Source of the DNA: Yamagishiella unicocca
Taxonomy: Eukaryota > Chlorophyta > Chlorophyceae > Chlamydomonadales > Volvocaceae
Assembly: GCA_003116995.1 (NCBI GenBank)
Contig: BDSL01000001.1
Location: forward strand, 2,108,001-2,172,000
Reading direction: 5' to 3'
Length of the DNA: 64,000 nt
How positions within the stretch are numbered: position 1 is the stretch's first letter; every line of letters begins with the position of its first letter. Shown piece by piece: positions 12,772-23,285 of the stretch. The notes under the pieces are model-generated. The model saw only the letters and a program-made list of their open reading frames with translations. It was not told where the DNA came from and did no database searches. The position numbers and the translations under genes were made by a program.

Positions 12772-15700
12772 ATGACGACGTCGGCTGTTCGGGTTGTGCT
12801 ACGCGCACGCCCGTCCGATGGTGGATCACACCTTACATTCCTACCAGATAAGAAGGTTTGTACACAATAGCCGATTTGGGCCATTGCAATTGCTTTGGCC
12901 CAGGGGCCGCGGGAGACGCGGACATTTCGTAGCGAGCTTTTTATGGTGTACGCCTGTTGCGCAGGGCATATCTATTGTGCAACACAAAGTCATCGAAGGT
13001 CGGCCAGGTGGAGCACAGCAAGCGGGGCAAAGCTATCAGGTGCGGATGGGCGGGGCGGGATGCGTGCGGTGGGGATGGAATGAAGGTGGGGAGGGGAGCG
13101 GACGGCGAGGGGGTAAGGGAGGGGGCCAAGATGCGCGCTCAGTCATGCTTTTGCACGTCAAGCAATTTCGAGCGCATAGGCCACACGGTGTGCCGAGGCA
13201 ACTGACACGCGTCCGCATGCACATTGGGAGCACCGTTATCTCCTTAGGAATAAAGAAAGGCGTCCGTACAGATGGTGGGTTACAGCGGCTGCGGGGGATG
13301 GTGGGTTACAGCTGCGAGGGTGGAAGGGAAGGGACCTGTGCAAAGGAATGACGGCGAACCAGGCACAATCAGGACACGCTGAACCCACAACTGTATGACC
13401 GAGGGACGCACTCAGCGAAGGAGACGCGAAACGGAACGGTGAGGGAGGATGGGGGCAATGTGCAAAGTATAGGCACGCCCCTGCCAGAGTGACGGACTCC
13501 ACAGCCCCGGAACGGCAGCCCGGTGGCAAAAGTGCCGGTCCGACAGTTGGACCGCATAAGCTGTACGGCAGTACCTGGAGAGAGGGACACGCCTTTGGTT
13601 GTGCTTCGCTGAAAACGTGGGGTGGGGTTTGAGATTTGGAGGGGTTTGACAACAGAGGAGGCCATCAAGGTGTTTGTGAGCTTACGGCTCGGTCTGGGAC
13701 TGGCTGCTGGCCGCCAGAATGCATCCCTCCTTGCCGCCTTTGCATATACATCCCTTCACTCCAATATCATGTACAGTATCCAGCAATCCCGGGCACGACG
13801 CCTGTACCCCGGCTTCTGCTGCATAATAGCTGGCGCTTAATGCAGTGCCTTTCTGCCCATGTGCACACAGTTCAAGTTCGACAATGTCTTGTCGTCGGCA
13901 ACGCAAGAAGAGGTCTACGAGGCAAGTGCCGAGCGGACTGCACAGGGGCTGCCAGTGTGCATCGCGTCAGACCTGGGACGCATGCTTCCGTCCAGCTTCC
14001 CAGCGGCCAGGACCCACTTCCCCCTAGCGGCACCTTACCGCCTGCGGCCACATCGGGCCCCAGACTTCGCTGCCGAGGGGCCCCGCAATGCGCAAAGGAC
14101 GCGACCGTCACCCGCTGAGCCGCCGCCGCTGTGAGACTGTCCCGCCCGCTGCCCCGCAGGCGACTGCTTCTGAGGTGGTGCGGGGGGCGCTGGACGGCTT
14201 CAACGGCACCATCATGTGCTACGGCCAGACAGGTGCGCGGACGGGAGGTGCAGGGCGACGGCATCCGAGGGCGCGGCTGCGGCCACACCAGCAGCCTGCG
14301 GAGCTGCCCGCCTGGACCTCACAGCGTGGGGGGTTCGAGGGAAACCCCCAGCGTGGGGGGGGGCACGTTGCCTGGATCTCACCGCGGGGGCCGGCCACGT
14401 TGCCTGGATCTCACCGCGGGGGCCGGCCACGTTGCATGCGGCTTGCCCCAGTGGAGGGTGGCGATAAAGGCGGCTGCCAAGTATCATTCATCCCTAGCCA
14501 GCCGGGGGGCATGGGCAGCAACCCTCGCCGCCCTCGCTCGGAAAAGTACTTTTCCTCGGCGCCATCGGTCCACCCGCAGGCGCCGGCAAGACCTTCACCA
14601 TGAGCGGCGGCAAGCAGAGCTACAAGCAGCGCGGCATCATCCCGCGGGCGCTGGGGCAGGTGTTCGCGGAGGTCAAGGCAATGCCGGACAGGGAGGCCAA
14701 GATCAGCATTCAGTACCTGGAGGTACGGGGGATGTCGTGGGGAGAAGCTGCGTGTGACACACCCAACCGCCCCATGCCAGAAAGTGGCCGCACGGTATCG
14801 TACATGGTACGACCGGGGCGCCCAGGGCGCCCACTGAGGAGGGTGGTCCTGGGCGCGGCTTGCTGTCGGTGTAGCCGCTGCCAGGCCCCCTGTGAAGAGC
14901 CCTCCTCTCCCCCGTCCTGAAGAGCCCTTCCCGCCGCAATCGTCCAGATCTACAACGAGGCGCTGTACGACTTGTTGGACATCACGACGCAGCCGCACGA
15001 GATCAGCATCTACGAGAGCAGCCGCGGGGTGGTGACGGTGTCCGGGCTGCGAACCGCAGTGGTGTCGTCTGAGGCGGAGGCGCTGGCGCTGCTGTTCGAG
15101 GTGCGGCACTGGGAGGCGGTGGGCAGTGGGCGCGGGGTAGCGAGAGGAAGCCCGTAAACCGAAACCGGGGAGGGCTGCAGTAGCTGCTTGGAGGCTGGTC
15201 GGTTCTTCAGGCACGAAGGCATCACCCGTCACGTCCGCCCTTGCGCCCTGCCCTGCCCTGCCCTCCCCACCATCCCACGCTCCTCGCACGCCAGGGCCGC
15301 CCCGCCTCGCCCTCCCCACCCCGTTGTCCGCCCCTACTACAGGTGTCTTTCCTCCTCCATCGGTCCGCCGGTTTACTCCCCGCCCCCTCCCGCCCCCCGC
15401 CCCCTCCCGCCCCCCGCCCCCTCCCGGCCCCCGCCCCCTCCCGCCGCCTGCCTGCTCAGGGCGAGACCAACCGCGTCATCGGGGAGCACCAGCTCAACAG
15501 GGAGTCCTCGCGCTCACACTCCATATTCACCGTTGTCATAGAGCTGAAGCCGGTTGGGGAGGTGGGTTGGCGGGCGGTGGATTGGGCGGCGGTGGGTTCA
15601 AGGGAGCGCCGCCAGGAGAACGGAGAACGGGGTATGCCACCATAGGCTGGCTGTGATGCTTGTTGGCTGCGGCCTGCCGTCGCGTCTAGATGCCACTGCC

Positions 15701-18700
15701 GCCTGCGGCTTGATCGCTGCGGAGGGCGCTATTGGGGTCGGACGGCGTGCGGCGCCGCGTATGCTGGCGGCCGCGCGGGTGCCCTCGTAGTCATCGGGTC
15801 CCCTCGCGGAAAAGCGCGCAGTAACACTAATGAACGGTACACTAATCTAACCAACTATATGTGGGGCGCCTAGCCAGTATCGTGCCAGCACACGGCGCCC
15901 TTAGTCTGACGTGGGTGGATCTTTGTGGCTCAGCTGCTGTTGCAGCACCTGCATACGGGGTGCGGGCGCAGCGATAAGTCGCCATAACACGCGGCGCGGC
16001 CTGGCGCCCGACACACCACACCGTGCGCTTCAATTGTACAGACACACCACGCTTCGGGCCACCACCCCCATCAACCTTACCCACACGGGTTCCCCTGGCA
16101 ATATCACACACCCGCCCGCAGGCCGGCGGCGACGTGCTGATCTCCAAGGTGGCTCTGGTTGACCTCGCGGGCAGTGAGCGGGTGTCCAAGACCAAGAGCG
16201 AGGGGCTGGTGCTGCGGGAGGCGGGGCACATCAACAAGAGCCTCAGCATACTGGAGCAGGTCATCCTGGGGCTGGGGGACAAGAACAGGGACCACGTGCC
16301 CTTCAGGTGGGGGACGCGGGGCGGGAGGGACGGAGGACGTGCATGAGACCTGGCCGGAGGGAGCTCGGGATCATCCGAGAGCCGACCCGCCCGGTGTGGG
16401 AGGGGCAGTGGGTGATGGATCTCCTCATGGACATCAGTGGCAGCTCCGCCCTGCCCTCACGGACGAGCCCACATGCGGCCGCGCCCGCAGGTCCTCCAAG
16501 CTGACCCACGTCCTCAAGAACAGCCTGGGCGGCAACTGCCGTACGGTGCTGGTGGCCAATGTGTGGTCCGACGCGGCGCAGACGGACGAGACGGTGAGCT
16601 CGTGCCGCTTCGCGCAGCGCATGATGCGGGTGACGTGCGAGGTCAGCGCCAACGTGGTGCAGGACAGCAGCGCGAGGGTGCGGCAGCTGGAGAGGTGCGG
16701 GCGGGCGGGGGAGGGGAGGGGAGGGGGGTACAGAAAAGAACCGGTGGGGGAGGGGGCGTTACAGAAGATAACCGGTGGGGGAGGGGGGTTACAGAAAATA
16801 ACCGGTGGGGGAGAGGGGGAGGAGGTTACCCGGTCCAGGTTCCTTTGCGCATGCATCCGTCATACGGCACCTCGCTTCGGCTTTCCGGGGATTAAGCTGC
16901 GCGGTACACCCATCCACCCAGCTTTTTCCCACTAGGGCCCTATGTCTCTCCCTACGTGTGAGTCCGCGGGTTTCCGCTGGTCCCGCCCAACACTGACTGC
17001 CCCCGCTTCCGCCCCCGGCCCCGCCCCCGCAGGCAGGTGGCCGAGCTGCAGCAGGAGCTGTCCATGCACGACGCCATGGCCATGCGCAGCGGCATACAGT
17101 ACACGCCGTACACGGAGGTGCAGCGCGGCGACTTGCGCACGCGGGTGCTGGACTTCCTGATGGCGGAGGCGGCGGCAGCGGCGGGCGGCGGCGGGGCCAC
17201 GGCGGGGGCGGCGGCTGACAGCATCGAGCCGCTGGAGCTGCACAGCTTGCGACACATGAAGGAGATCCTGCTGGCGTGCAGGGTAGGGCGGGGGGCAGCA
17301 GGGCGGGGAAGGGCAGGGTGAGGGGGCTCGGTGGTCGTGGAGTCCGAGCCAGGTGTTCATTTAGTCGATCGCAATCGCGGCGTGGAGGGTGCGGAGGGCG
17401 TCCAGGATTTGTTAAGTTGCGGCTGGAGGGGACAGGTACGGGCTGCGGTAGGCTGGAAGGCGGTGTCGGGTGTGAGACAATAAAGAAGGGGCCGCATCTG
17501 GCAAATTGTTTCAGTTGGTCGTTTCAGTCCACCACACCGACCTGTCGCCCACACGTGCTCCTGCCTCGCACCCGTGGTCCCGGCCCATCCGCAGCACCTG
17601 TATCGGGAAGCGCTGCGAGGCGCGCCGCGGGGACCGCCCGGACCCGGACCCGGGTCAGGCTATGTGGCCGGCCCCGCCGCCGCGAGCCCCGTCAACGGGG
17701 CACCGGCGGCTCGGCGGCCCTCATCCGCCGGCAGCGGCGCCTCCGCCGGGACGCCGTCGGGCGCTGTTGCCAAGCGGCCCAGCGGCAGCGGCGCGGGTAT
17801 CCTGGACCGGCACCGGGTCGAGAACGATAGCCCCGGCGTGGGCAAGGTGGAGCGGCTGGGTGGCGCGGGGGTGGCGCCGTCGGACGCCCGGCCGGACGTC
17901 ATGGGGGGCGTCGACGACGGCACCGCCGCCGCCAGCCTGGCAGAGCGGCTGCTGAGTCAGCAGGGCGCCGGGAGCAGCGGCGCGGCAGCGGCGGGGGCCG
18001 GGGTGGTGCCGCCAGACAGGTGGGTGTGGGAGTGCGGGTCGGGGCCGGCTGGCCGCGGGAGGGGAGTAGCGTGCGGGGCGGACGGAAGGCGCCGCCCCTG
18101 GCAAGTGGGCTGGGTCGGGGAATACGCGGTCGAGTTGGCCTGGGCGGGGCGGGGCGGGCTGCGCGTGGCAACTAACCGCGTGGCAATTAACCGTGTGGCA
18201 ACTAACCGCGTGGCAACTAACCGTACGGCAACTAACCGTGTGGCAACTAACCGCGTGGCAACTAACCGCGTGGCAAGCTGGTGCCGGTTGTCGGCAGCCT
18301 CCGACCGCATCCTTTACCAGCGCTCCTCCGCTAGTGCCGGCAGGCCCCGGCAACGCCGCAACCAAGCAGCACACACACGCAGCGCCCGCCGGTCCTGGTT
18401 CAGCTGGAAGTACTGCGCGCAGGCGCTTTGAATCCCTGTCCGGCTCTGATTCGCCCCACTGCCCATCCTGGGCCTGATCCGGACCCAGGCTGACCGCCCT
18501 GGCGGACTACACGGCGGGTCCCGGCGCCCTCAAGGCCCGCCTGCTGGCTGACAACCGAACCAAGCTGCGAACCAGCCGGACGCGAGCCAAGGAGCTGGGG
18601 CTGGCGGTCAACTCCTCCAAGCGCGAGCTGGACTCGCTGAAGTCACGGGAGGAGGAGCTGAAGCGGCAGCGGGTGCAGCAGCGGGGGGAGGGGTCGCAGG

Positions 18701-20042
18701 TGCGACGAGGGCGGTCTGCGGCGGGGGCTGCGGGGGTCGGGGCGGCTTGGGAGGTAAAGGAGGGGGCAGCTGGACAGGGCGGGAGGTACTGGGTGGGCGT
18801 GGGACGGAGGAGGGCGTGAAGGCCTGCCCCGGGCTGATGCCTTCGGGGCTCAACCTCACGGTTGCCTTTGTGTTCGTTCTTGCGCCCTGACACGCGCCGG
18901 GAGGGTGCGTCGCTGGGGGTGTCTGCCTGGGTGCTGCGCCGGACATTCCTCCGACCTCGGGGTCTCTTGGCTCAACAGCTCTGACCAGTAGCTCGCCCTG
19001 GGTGCAATGGTTTCTTTGCCTGGCTGTCAACGACCTCGCCGGCCGTTCGCTGAGAGCCACGCCACTGCCCCCCCAACCCCGCCCTTGCGCCTCAGGTTCT
19101 CGACGCCGAGGAGTACGACATGCTGATGCGGATCAAGGAGCTCAAGGTGACGTACAAGGAGAACTACAGTGAGCTGCAGATCGTCAAGAGCGAGGTGGAC
19201 TACACGCAGGTGGGGGGCAGTGGGGGCCTGATGGTGCGGAGGGGGGGATAGGCGGCCTAGGGTACAGGTATCTGCAGTAGTTGTCCGCTGTGGTTTGGGG
19301 AGCTGTGGAAGACTCATCCTGCAGCCGGCTGGCTGGACACCGCTTGACACCGCTGTCACCCTCTCCGCCTGTCACTGCACTCGGTCGCGGCGACGGCTTC
19401 CTGCCAACGCTGGGTTGCGGCCCCTCGGACGACCTAGAGGCTGCGGGCTGTCCTCCTGCCTTTCCCTTTTCCCACCCCGGCCCTATCGCTGGTGGTTGAC
19501 GTCCTCGCCGCCACCCCCCTCTCCTGACCGCGCGAACACGCCGCCAGGGCCTGGTGGAGCAGTGCAACAAGGAGCTGCTGCTGGAGTTCGGCGACTGGTA
19601 CGAGAGATCGTACGGCAGACCGCCGGCGGACGACGGCGGCGGCGGCGACGACGACGTGGCGAGCTCCCCTCGCGCAGCGCCGCAGCCGGCCGCAGGAGGT
19701 CCAGGGTCGCGCTCCGCGCCGCCGCCGGCGGCGCGGAGCGCTGTGGCTCCACCTTCCCCCAGCGGCTCGTCGGTGTCAGGGGCTGGTGGCGGGGCCGTGA
19801 GGTCCCCCGCTGCCGCGGGTGGCGCTGGCGTGCGGCCCCGGCCAGCCGGCAAGGTGCCCCTCAGCAGCCTGCTTGCCCCCTCCGGGGAGGACCTGTCCAG
19901 CCCGCAGGCGCTCGCCTACTACAGCGCGCAGCAGATGCTGATGCAGAAGACCACCGGGGTGGCGCACCGGCCGGGGAGCGTGAAGAAGACAAGACCCACG
20001 GCCGCGTTTGGCGCGGGCGGGCGGGTGGGCGGGGCGAGCTGA
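12772..20042 (+). CDS. Kinesin-9 family motor protein (KIF9-type), probable ciliary kinesin
   Basis: Complete model, 854 aa, N-terminal motor. Kinesin-9 proteins bind the ciliary axoneme/central apparatus and support flagellar motility. Exons: 12772-12855, 12965-13039, 13871-13921, 14160-14232, 14580-14722, 14948-15100, 15460-15561, 16122-16306, 16491-16694, 17033-17282, 17595-18019, 18489-18699, 19096-19209, 19548-20042. Motor motifs in order: RARP after [10 protein letters not shown] (~11-14), FKFDNVL, P-loop GQTGAGKT split across two exons, switch I NRESSRSH, switch II DLAGSE, then HINKSL and SLGGNCRT. The neck/stalk follows, then a Pro/Gly/Ala-rich disordered spacer (~480-600), then conserved kinesin-9 coiled-coil blocks ([49 protein letters not shown]). 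These, and GETNR before switch I, resemble KIF9 more than KIF6 and look diverged from Chlamydomonas KLP1, so no symbol is given. One intron (13922-14159) has a GC donor. Confidence 0.9.
14350..14440. repeat. 32-bp tandem repeat in a kinesin intron
   Basis: About 2.5 copies of a unit beginning ACGTTGCCTGGATCTCACCG and ending in GGGGGCCGGCC, in the intron between exons 14160-14232 and 14580-14722. Copies are nearly identical, so the expansion is recent. Confidence 0.8.
15362..15450. repeat. C-rich tandem repeat next to a kinesin acceptor
   Basis: Tandem CCGCCCCCTCCCG-type units run almost to the acceptor at 15459 and form an extended pyrimidine tract. Confidence 0.75.
16715..16816. repeat. Tandem repeat containing the ACAGAAAAGAACCGG element, at a kinesin donor
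   Basis: Three to four copies of a roughly 28-bp unit with core TACAGAAAAGAACCGGTGGG, beginning about 20 bases after the donor of the exon ending at 16694. The same core recurs just inside donors of the minus-strand TmcB-like gene (near 33180-33235, 37330-37400 and 51690-51712) in the same orientation relative to transcription. Confidence 0.8.
18166..18284. repeat. 15-bp minisatellite in a kinesin intron
   Basis: About eight copies of GTGGCAACTAACCGC, with variants GTGGCAATTAACCGT and ACGGCAACTAACCGT. In the intron between exons 17595-18019 and 18489-18699. Confidence 0.85.
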
Positions 20043-20248
20043 GGGGAGGGGCAGGGGGTCACGAGGCGGCGGATTGTGTGTGAGTTGCGTCGGTCTGCAT
20101 CTGCCATGGAGAGGACCGACGCCTCCGGTCTCTCTTGCATTGCCCTGGTGGTGCGGGGGCGGGGCGCCTCGAAGCTCGCAACATCGGTTTGTGGGGTGAT
20201 TGCTGGCTGCTGGGCGGCGGTGCTGATCGGTGGGGCCAACGACAGCGG

Positions 20249-20276
20249 CGTGGTGGTGGTGGTGGTGGTGGTGGTG
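20249..20276. repeat. (GGT)n microsatellite
   Basis: About nine perfect GGT/TGG units in the probable kinesin 3' UTR. Confidence 0.85.
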
Positions 20277-20279
20277 TAA
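20275..20279 (+). promoter_or_regulatory. Candidate poly(A) signal TGTAA of the kinesin gene
   Basis: TGTAA 233 bases after the kinesin stop codon, directly after a GGT trinucleotide run. Spacing is typical of Chlamydomonas-type 3' ends. Confidence 0.55.
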
Positions 20280-21779
20280 CAACTAGTTGTTACTAGCAGT
20301 GCCCCGTATGCCTTCACGCGTGCCTGCGGGGTTACCAGGGCTCGATTGCGCTCGTCGGCACTGCTCCTGGCGGTCGCACACGAGCCGCCGCAAGAGAGGA
20401 CGCGGCCTGGGCTGCGTCTTCGGAGGCTGTGCAGCCGCATGCTTCCGGACAGCCCGTAAGCTACGCCCCCGTGCACTCGAGGCACAGCCAGCGGCGCGGG
20501 GCTGAAGTGTGAGGTGCTGCTGTGCCGAAACTGGTCGCACGGTACGACCGACCGCTCGACAGCGTACAGTCCCAGTGTAGTACCATGTGTAGTACCAGTG
20601 TAGAACCATGTGCAGCTGAAGGGAAGGCGCCTCGAGTCAGGCCGCACTGGACTTGACAGACTCAAAAGGACGCATCGAGTCATTACAGTCCATGGCCACC
20701 ACACCCCGAACTCAACTGCTCAAATGCAGGTGCCGGTGGCTCCAGGACCGCCCGGTGGCACCTAGGTAGCTGGAGCCACTGCAGCGACACACGCACCCCT
20801 CAGCGATTGCACCTGCTAGATGACTCGGACCCGCGCAGAGCGATACTTGCCAGGAGGCGCTTGGGCAGCGGCATTCAACCAGCGCCGCCGAAGCGTTGTA
20901 ATAGTAGTGCAGAAAAAGGGGACCCTTACCAGGTACTGGCACGCTCAGGCGGGCCCATGCTGCGGCCGACACGTTCCACCCTTCCACGCCTGCGCACTGT
21001 ACTTAAAAACCGAAGCCGATATCCTCCGTATAAAAAAAGGGTAAAAATATCGCCATGCAAAACATCGGGGCACCTTGCAACCATTTTACTTACAACGGCC
21101 GGATCATTAGCGTCCTTAACAGCCAAGATGTGCCCGGAATGGAACGACCGTACGGCGATCAAACCCAGCCCGAGGTGCCTCCACCGAAGGCTGCAATCCC
21201 CTGAATCTTCTTCAGCATTAACTCAGCCAGCCACTGTTAGTACGTGTTAGCAATCCTCCCGGATACCCACCCCCTACTAAACAGAAATTTGCAGCATGTT
21301 TGAGCGTGGTGTCAGCCGGTGGGGACCACGTGCTTGTGCCCTCCCTTTACCAGCGACGATCAATGCAAGTGAGGGTGCGATGCAACCACGGCTGGTGGCA
21401 ACCGACTTGTCACTAGTACTTATTACTACCCCTTTTTTAACCGGAACAGGCATTCAGCGTTAAAAAACGACACCACGCCTACACGACATGACGTGATGTC
21501 TACCTCAGGCATCCTAACGACGATGGAGGCAAGATGCCTAAACCCTATATGAACAACGCTCCACCGAGTCGCTCCTCCTTGCCGCCCAACCAAATCCTAA
21601 CCGCCACGGCCTTTGTAGCCCGGCTGCCACAGCCGCATCACGGACTCCCCCCACCCTCCCCCGCAGGATGCCCCGCGGCGTGGACGCAGCCGCCACAACA
21701 GGGGCCACGTGCCCCCCCCAAGCCACGCACATCACGCACATAGCCCGCACATCGCTCGGTGCTTTGCAAAGCCGGCACC

Positions 21780-22058
21780 AATGGCCCCTCCTTCAGCAGC
21801 CCTTCCATCTACCTTTCTCTTATTAGACACCCACGCTACATGGTCAATCGCGCCCACGGCAAGCCAGATGCGCGTCATAGTGTCGGCCAAACCCTAAGAA
21901 ACACCTGCAGCTTCTCCTTTCCACGGCTGGGGTTAATGGCCTCTCCTTAAGCAGCCCTTCCATCCACCCTCCTTCCCTTACTAGACCCCCACGATACCTG
22001 GTCAATCGCATCCATGGCGAGCCAGATCAGCGTCGTAGCGTCGGCAATCACCCTAAGC
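21780..22058. repeat. Diverged direct duplication, ~155-bp period
   Basis: 21780-21895 and 21935-22058 align from AATGGCCYCTCCTT through AGCAGCCCTTCCATC, then TGGTCAATCGC, AGCCAGAT and a terminal CCCTAAG, with scattered substitutions and small indels. Neither copy carries a convincing open frame. Confidence 0.8.
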
Positions 22059-22159
22059 AAGAATTGCGGACAGCTCCCCCGTGGCCCGCATCCTGCCCGG
22101 GTGCCTCCAACTAGTTGCTGAATGCGGTACAGAAGATCTCACAACAACGACAACCAACA

Positions 22160-22262
22160 ATAGCTGGAACTTTCGTTCGGAACTTTCGTTCGGAACTTTC
22201 GTTCGGAACTTTCGTTCGGAACTTTCGTTCGGAACTTTCGTTCGGAACTTTCGTTCGGACCC
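22160..22262. repeat. 13-bp tandem array (GGAACTTTCGTTC)
   Basis: About seven and a half essentially identical head-to-tail copies of GGAACTTTCGTTC. The unit is not a multiple of three, so the open frames through it are artefacts of the repeat. Confidence 0.92.
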
Positions 22263-23127
22263 TACACCGCGGCTCTGCGCCCGTCAAAAACGAGCACTGG
22301 CCAACAACACCCCGCAGCACCCCACCGCCTCGTCAACCCGATCCGAAGATTCCTACCGTCCTGGAGCCCGCTTGTAACAAGTACTGCTAACGTCATGGGA
22401 GCCGGCTAGGGAGGAGCTGCCCTTCGGCCCTTCCCCGTCATGCCGTCATGCACCACAGACAGCACGTCCGCAGGTGGGTGGATGGAGGTGGTGCCGTAAG
22501 TTCTCATTTCTTCCGAGTACATCGTCGCAACACGCATTGCTCCGCACGTCGCTTGCCCGCCCGCGACCCGCGTCCTCATATACGCCAAAATGCCCGCAAG
22601 CGCACCGCAATAATAGAGCGCTGAGTCTTTCGGAGCGCACAGCCACTTCATCTTAGTACGCCGTCCTCTCGAAGGATCCGTAGCGTCCATCGCACGAGCA
22701 ATTCATGGCGAGGGGTTCCACAGCGATCTATGCACCCAAAGGTATGCAATCGAAGGGAAAACCCGACATTATGCAAGTTCAGTACTTGAAAACATCTGCG
22801 CAAAGCTTGGCAGGAAACGCCGTACAGGCCGTCGTGCCGTACGGGCGCGCGCTTGCGCGGGGAGCCCACCGGCGACGCCTTAGGGGTCACTTGGGGGTCT
22901 CAGTCACCAATATCAGCAGCAGTCAAAGTGTATGGTGAGCCTTTGCTCCGGAAACCCATGCCCATACCCCTCACCGGCCACTGAACACCCACAGAGAACC
23001 GTGAGTTCAAGGACGCCGGGCTGCAACCCAGCCCAGCTCAGCCCCGCCGTGTTACCAACCCTGCCAGCCCGAACTGCAGCTGCAGCTGACCCGCGCGTAC
23101 ATCGCTCTTTCACCCGATACACGGATC

Positions 23128-23132
23128 TTACA
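23128..23132 (-). promoter_or_regulatory. Candidate poly(A) signal TGTAA of the WSC-domain gene
   Basis: TTACA on the plus strand, i.e. TGTAA on the coding strand, about 152 bases downstream of the stop codon. Confidence 0.5.
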
Positions 23133-23209
23133 GTGTTGTGCCGTCTGGACCAATAATGCCGATAAGAGAGAAAACAGTCCAGGAAAGGAGACGCGGGACA
23201 AGCTGTCCC

Positions 23210-23285
23210 TGGTGCTGCAACCGCTGCCGCCGCCGCTGCCGCCGCCGCTGCCGCTGCCGCTGCCGCTGCCGCTGCCGCCGCCACT
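23210..23285. repeat. GCC/GCT triplet repeat
   Basis: Runs of CCGCTG and CCGCCG triplets ending at the stop codon of the WSC-domain gene (minus strand, 23284-23286). Most of it is in that gene's 3' UTR. Confidence 0.8.

Larger units (their letters stand above)
20043..23283. other. Intergenic region between convergent kinesin and WSC genes
   Basis: No gene recognised. It holds the two probable 3' UTRs, a (GGT)n run, a diverged ~155-bp duplication (21780-22058), a 13-bp tandem array (22160-22262) and a GCC/CTG-rich triplet array (23210-23285). Between these, 20600-21500 shows no feature beyond ordinary composition. Confidence 0.6.

Noticed and set aside
13645..13677. EAIKVF frame resembling the start of a kinesin motor
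   Set aside because: The following residues are not RxRP-like, and no in-frame ATG or matching next exon exists. The exons at 12772 and 12965 provide the true N-terminus in phase.
12772..20042. Naming the kinesin KLP1
   Set aside because: Several motor and stalk blocks appear closer to KIF9 than to KLP1, so only the kinesin-9 family is claimed.
22081..22390. Repeat-like arrays (here, 27830-27952 and 51395-51566) as possible CRISPR
   Set aside because: Units are contiguous with no unique spacers, and the DNA is eukaryotic nuclear.
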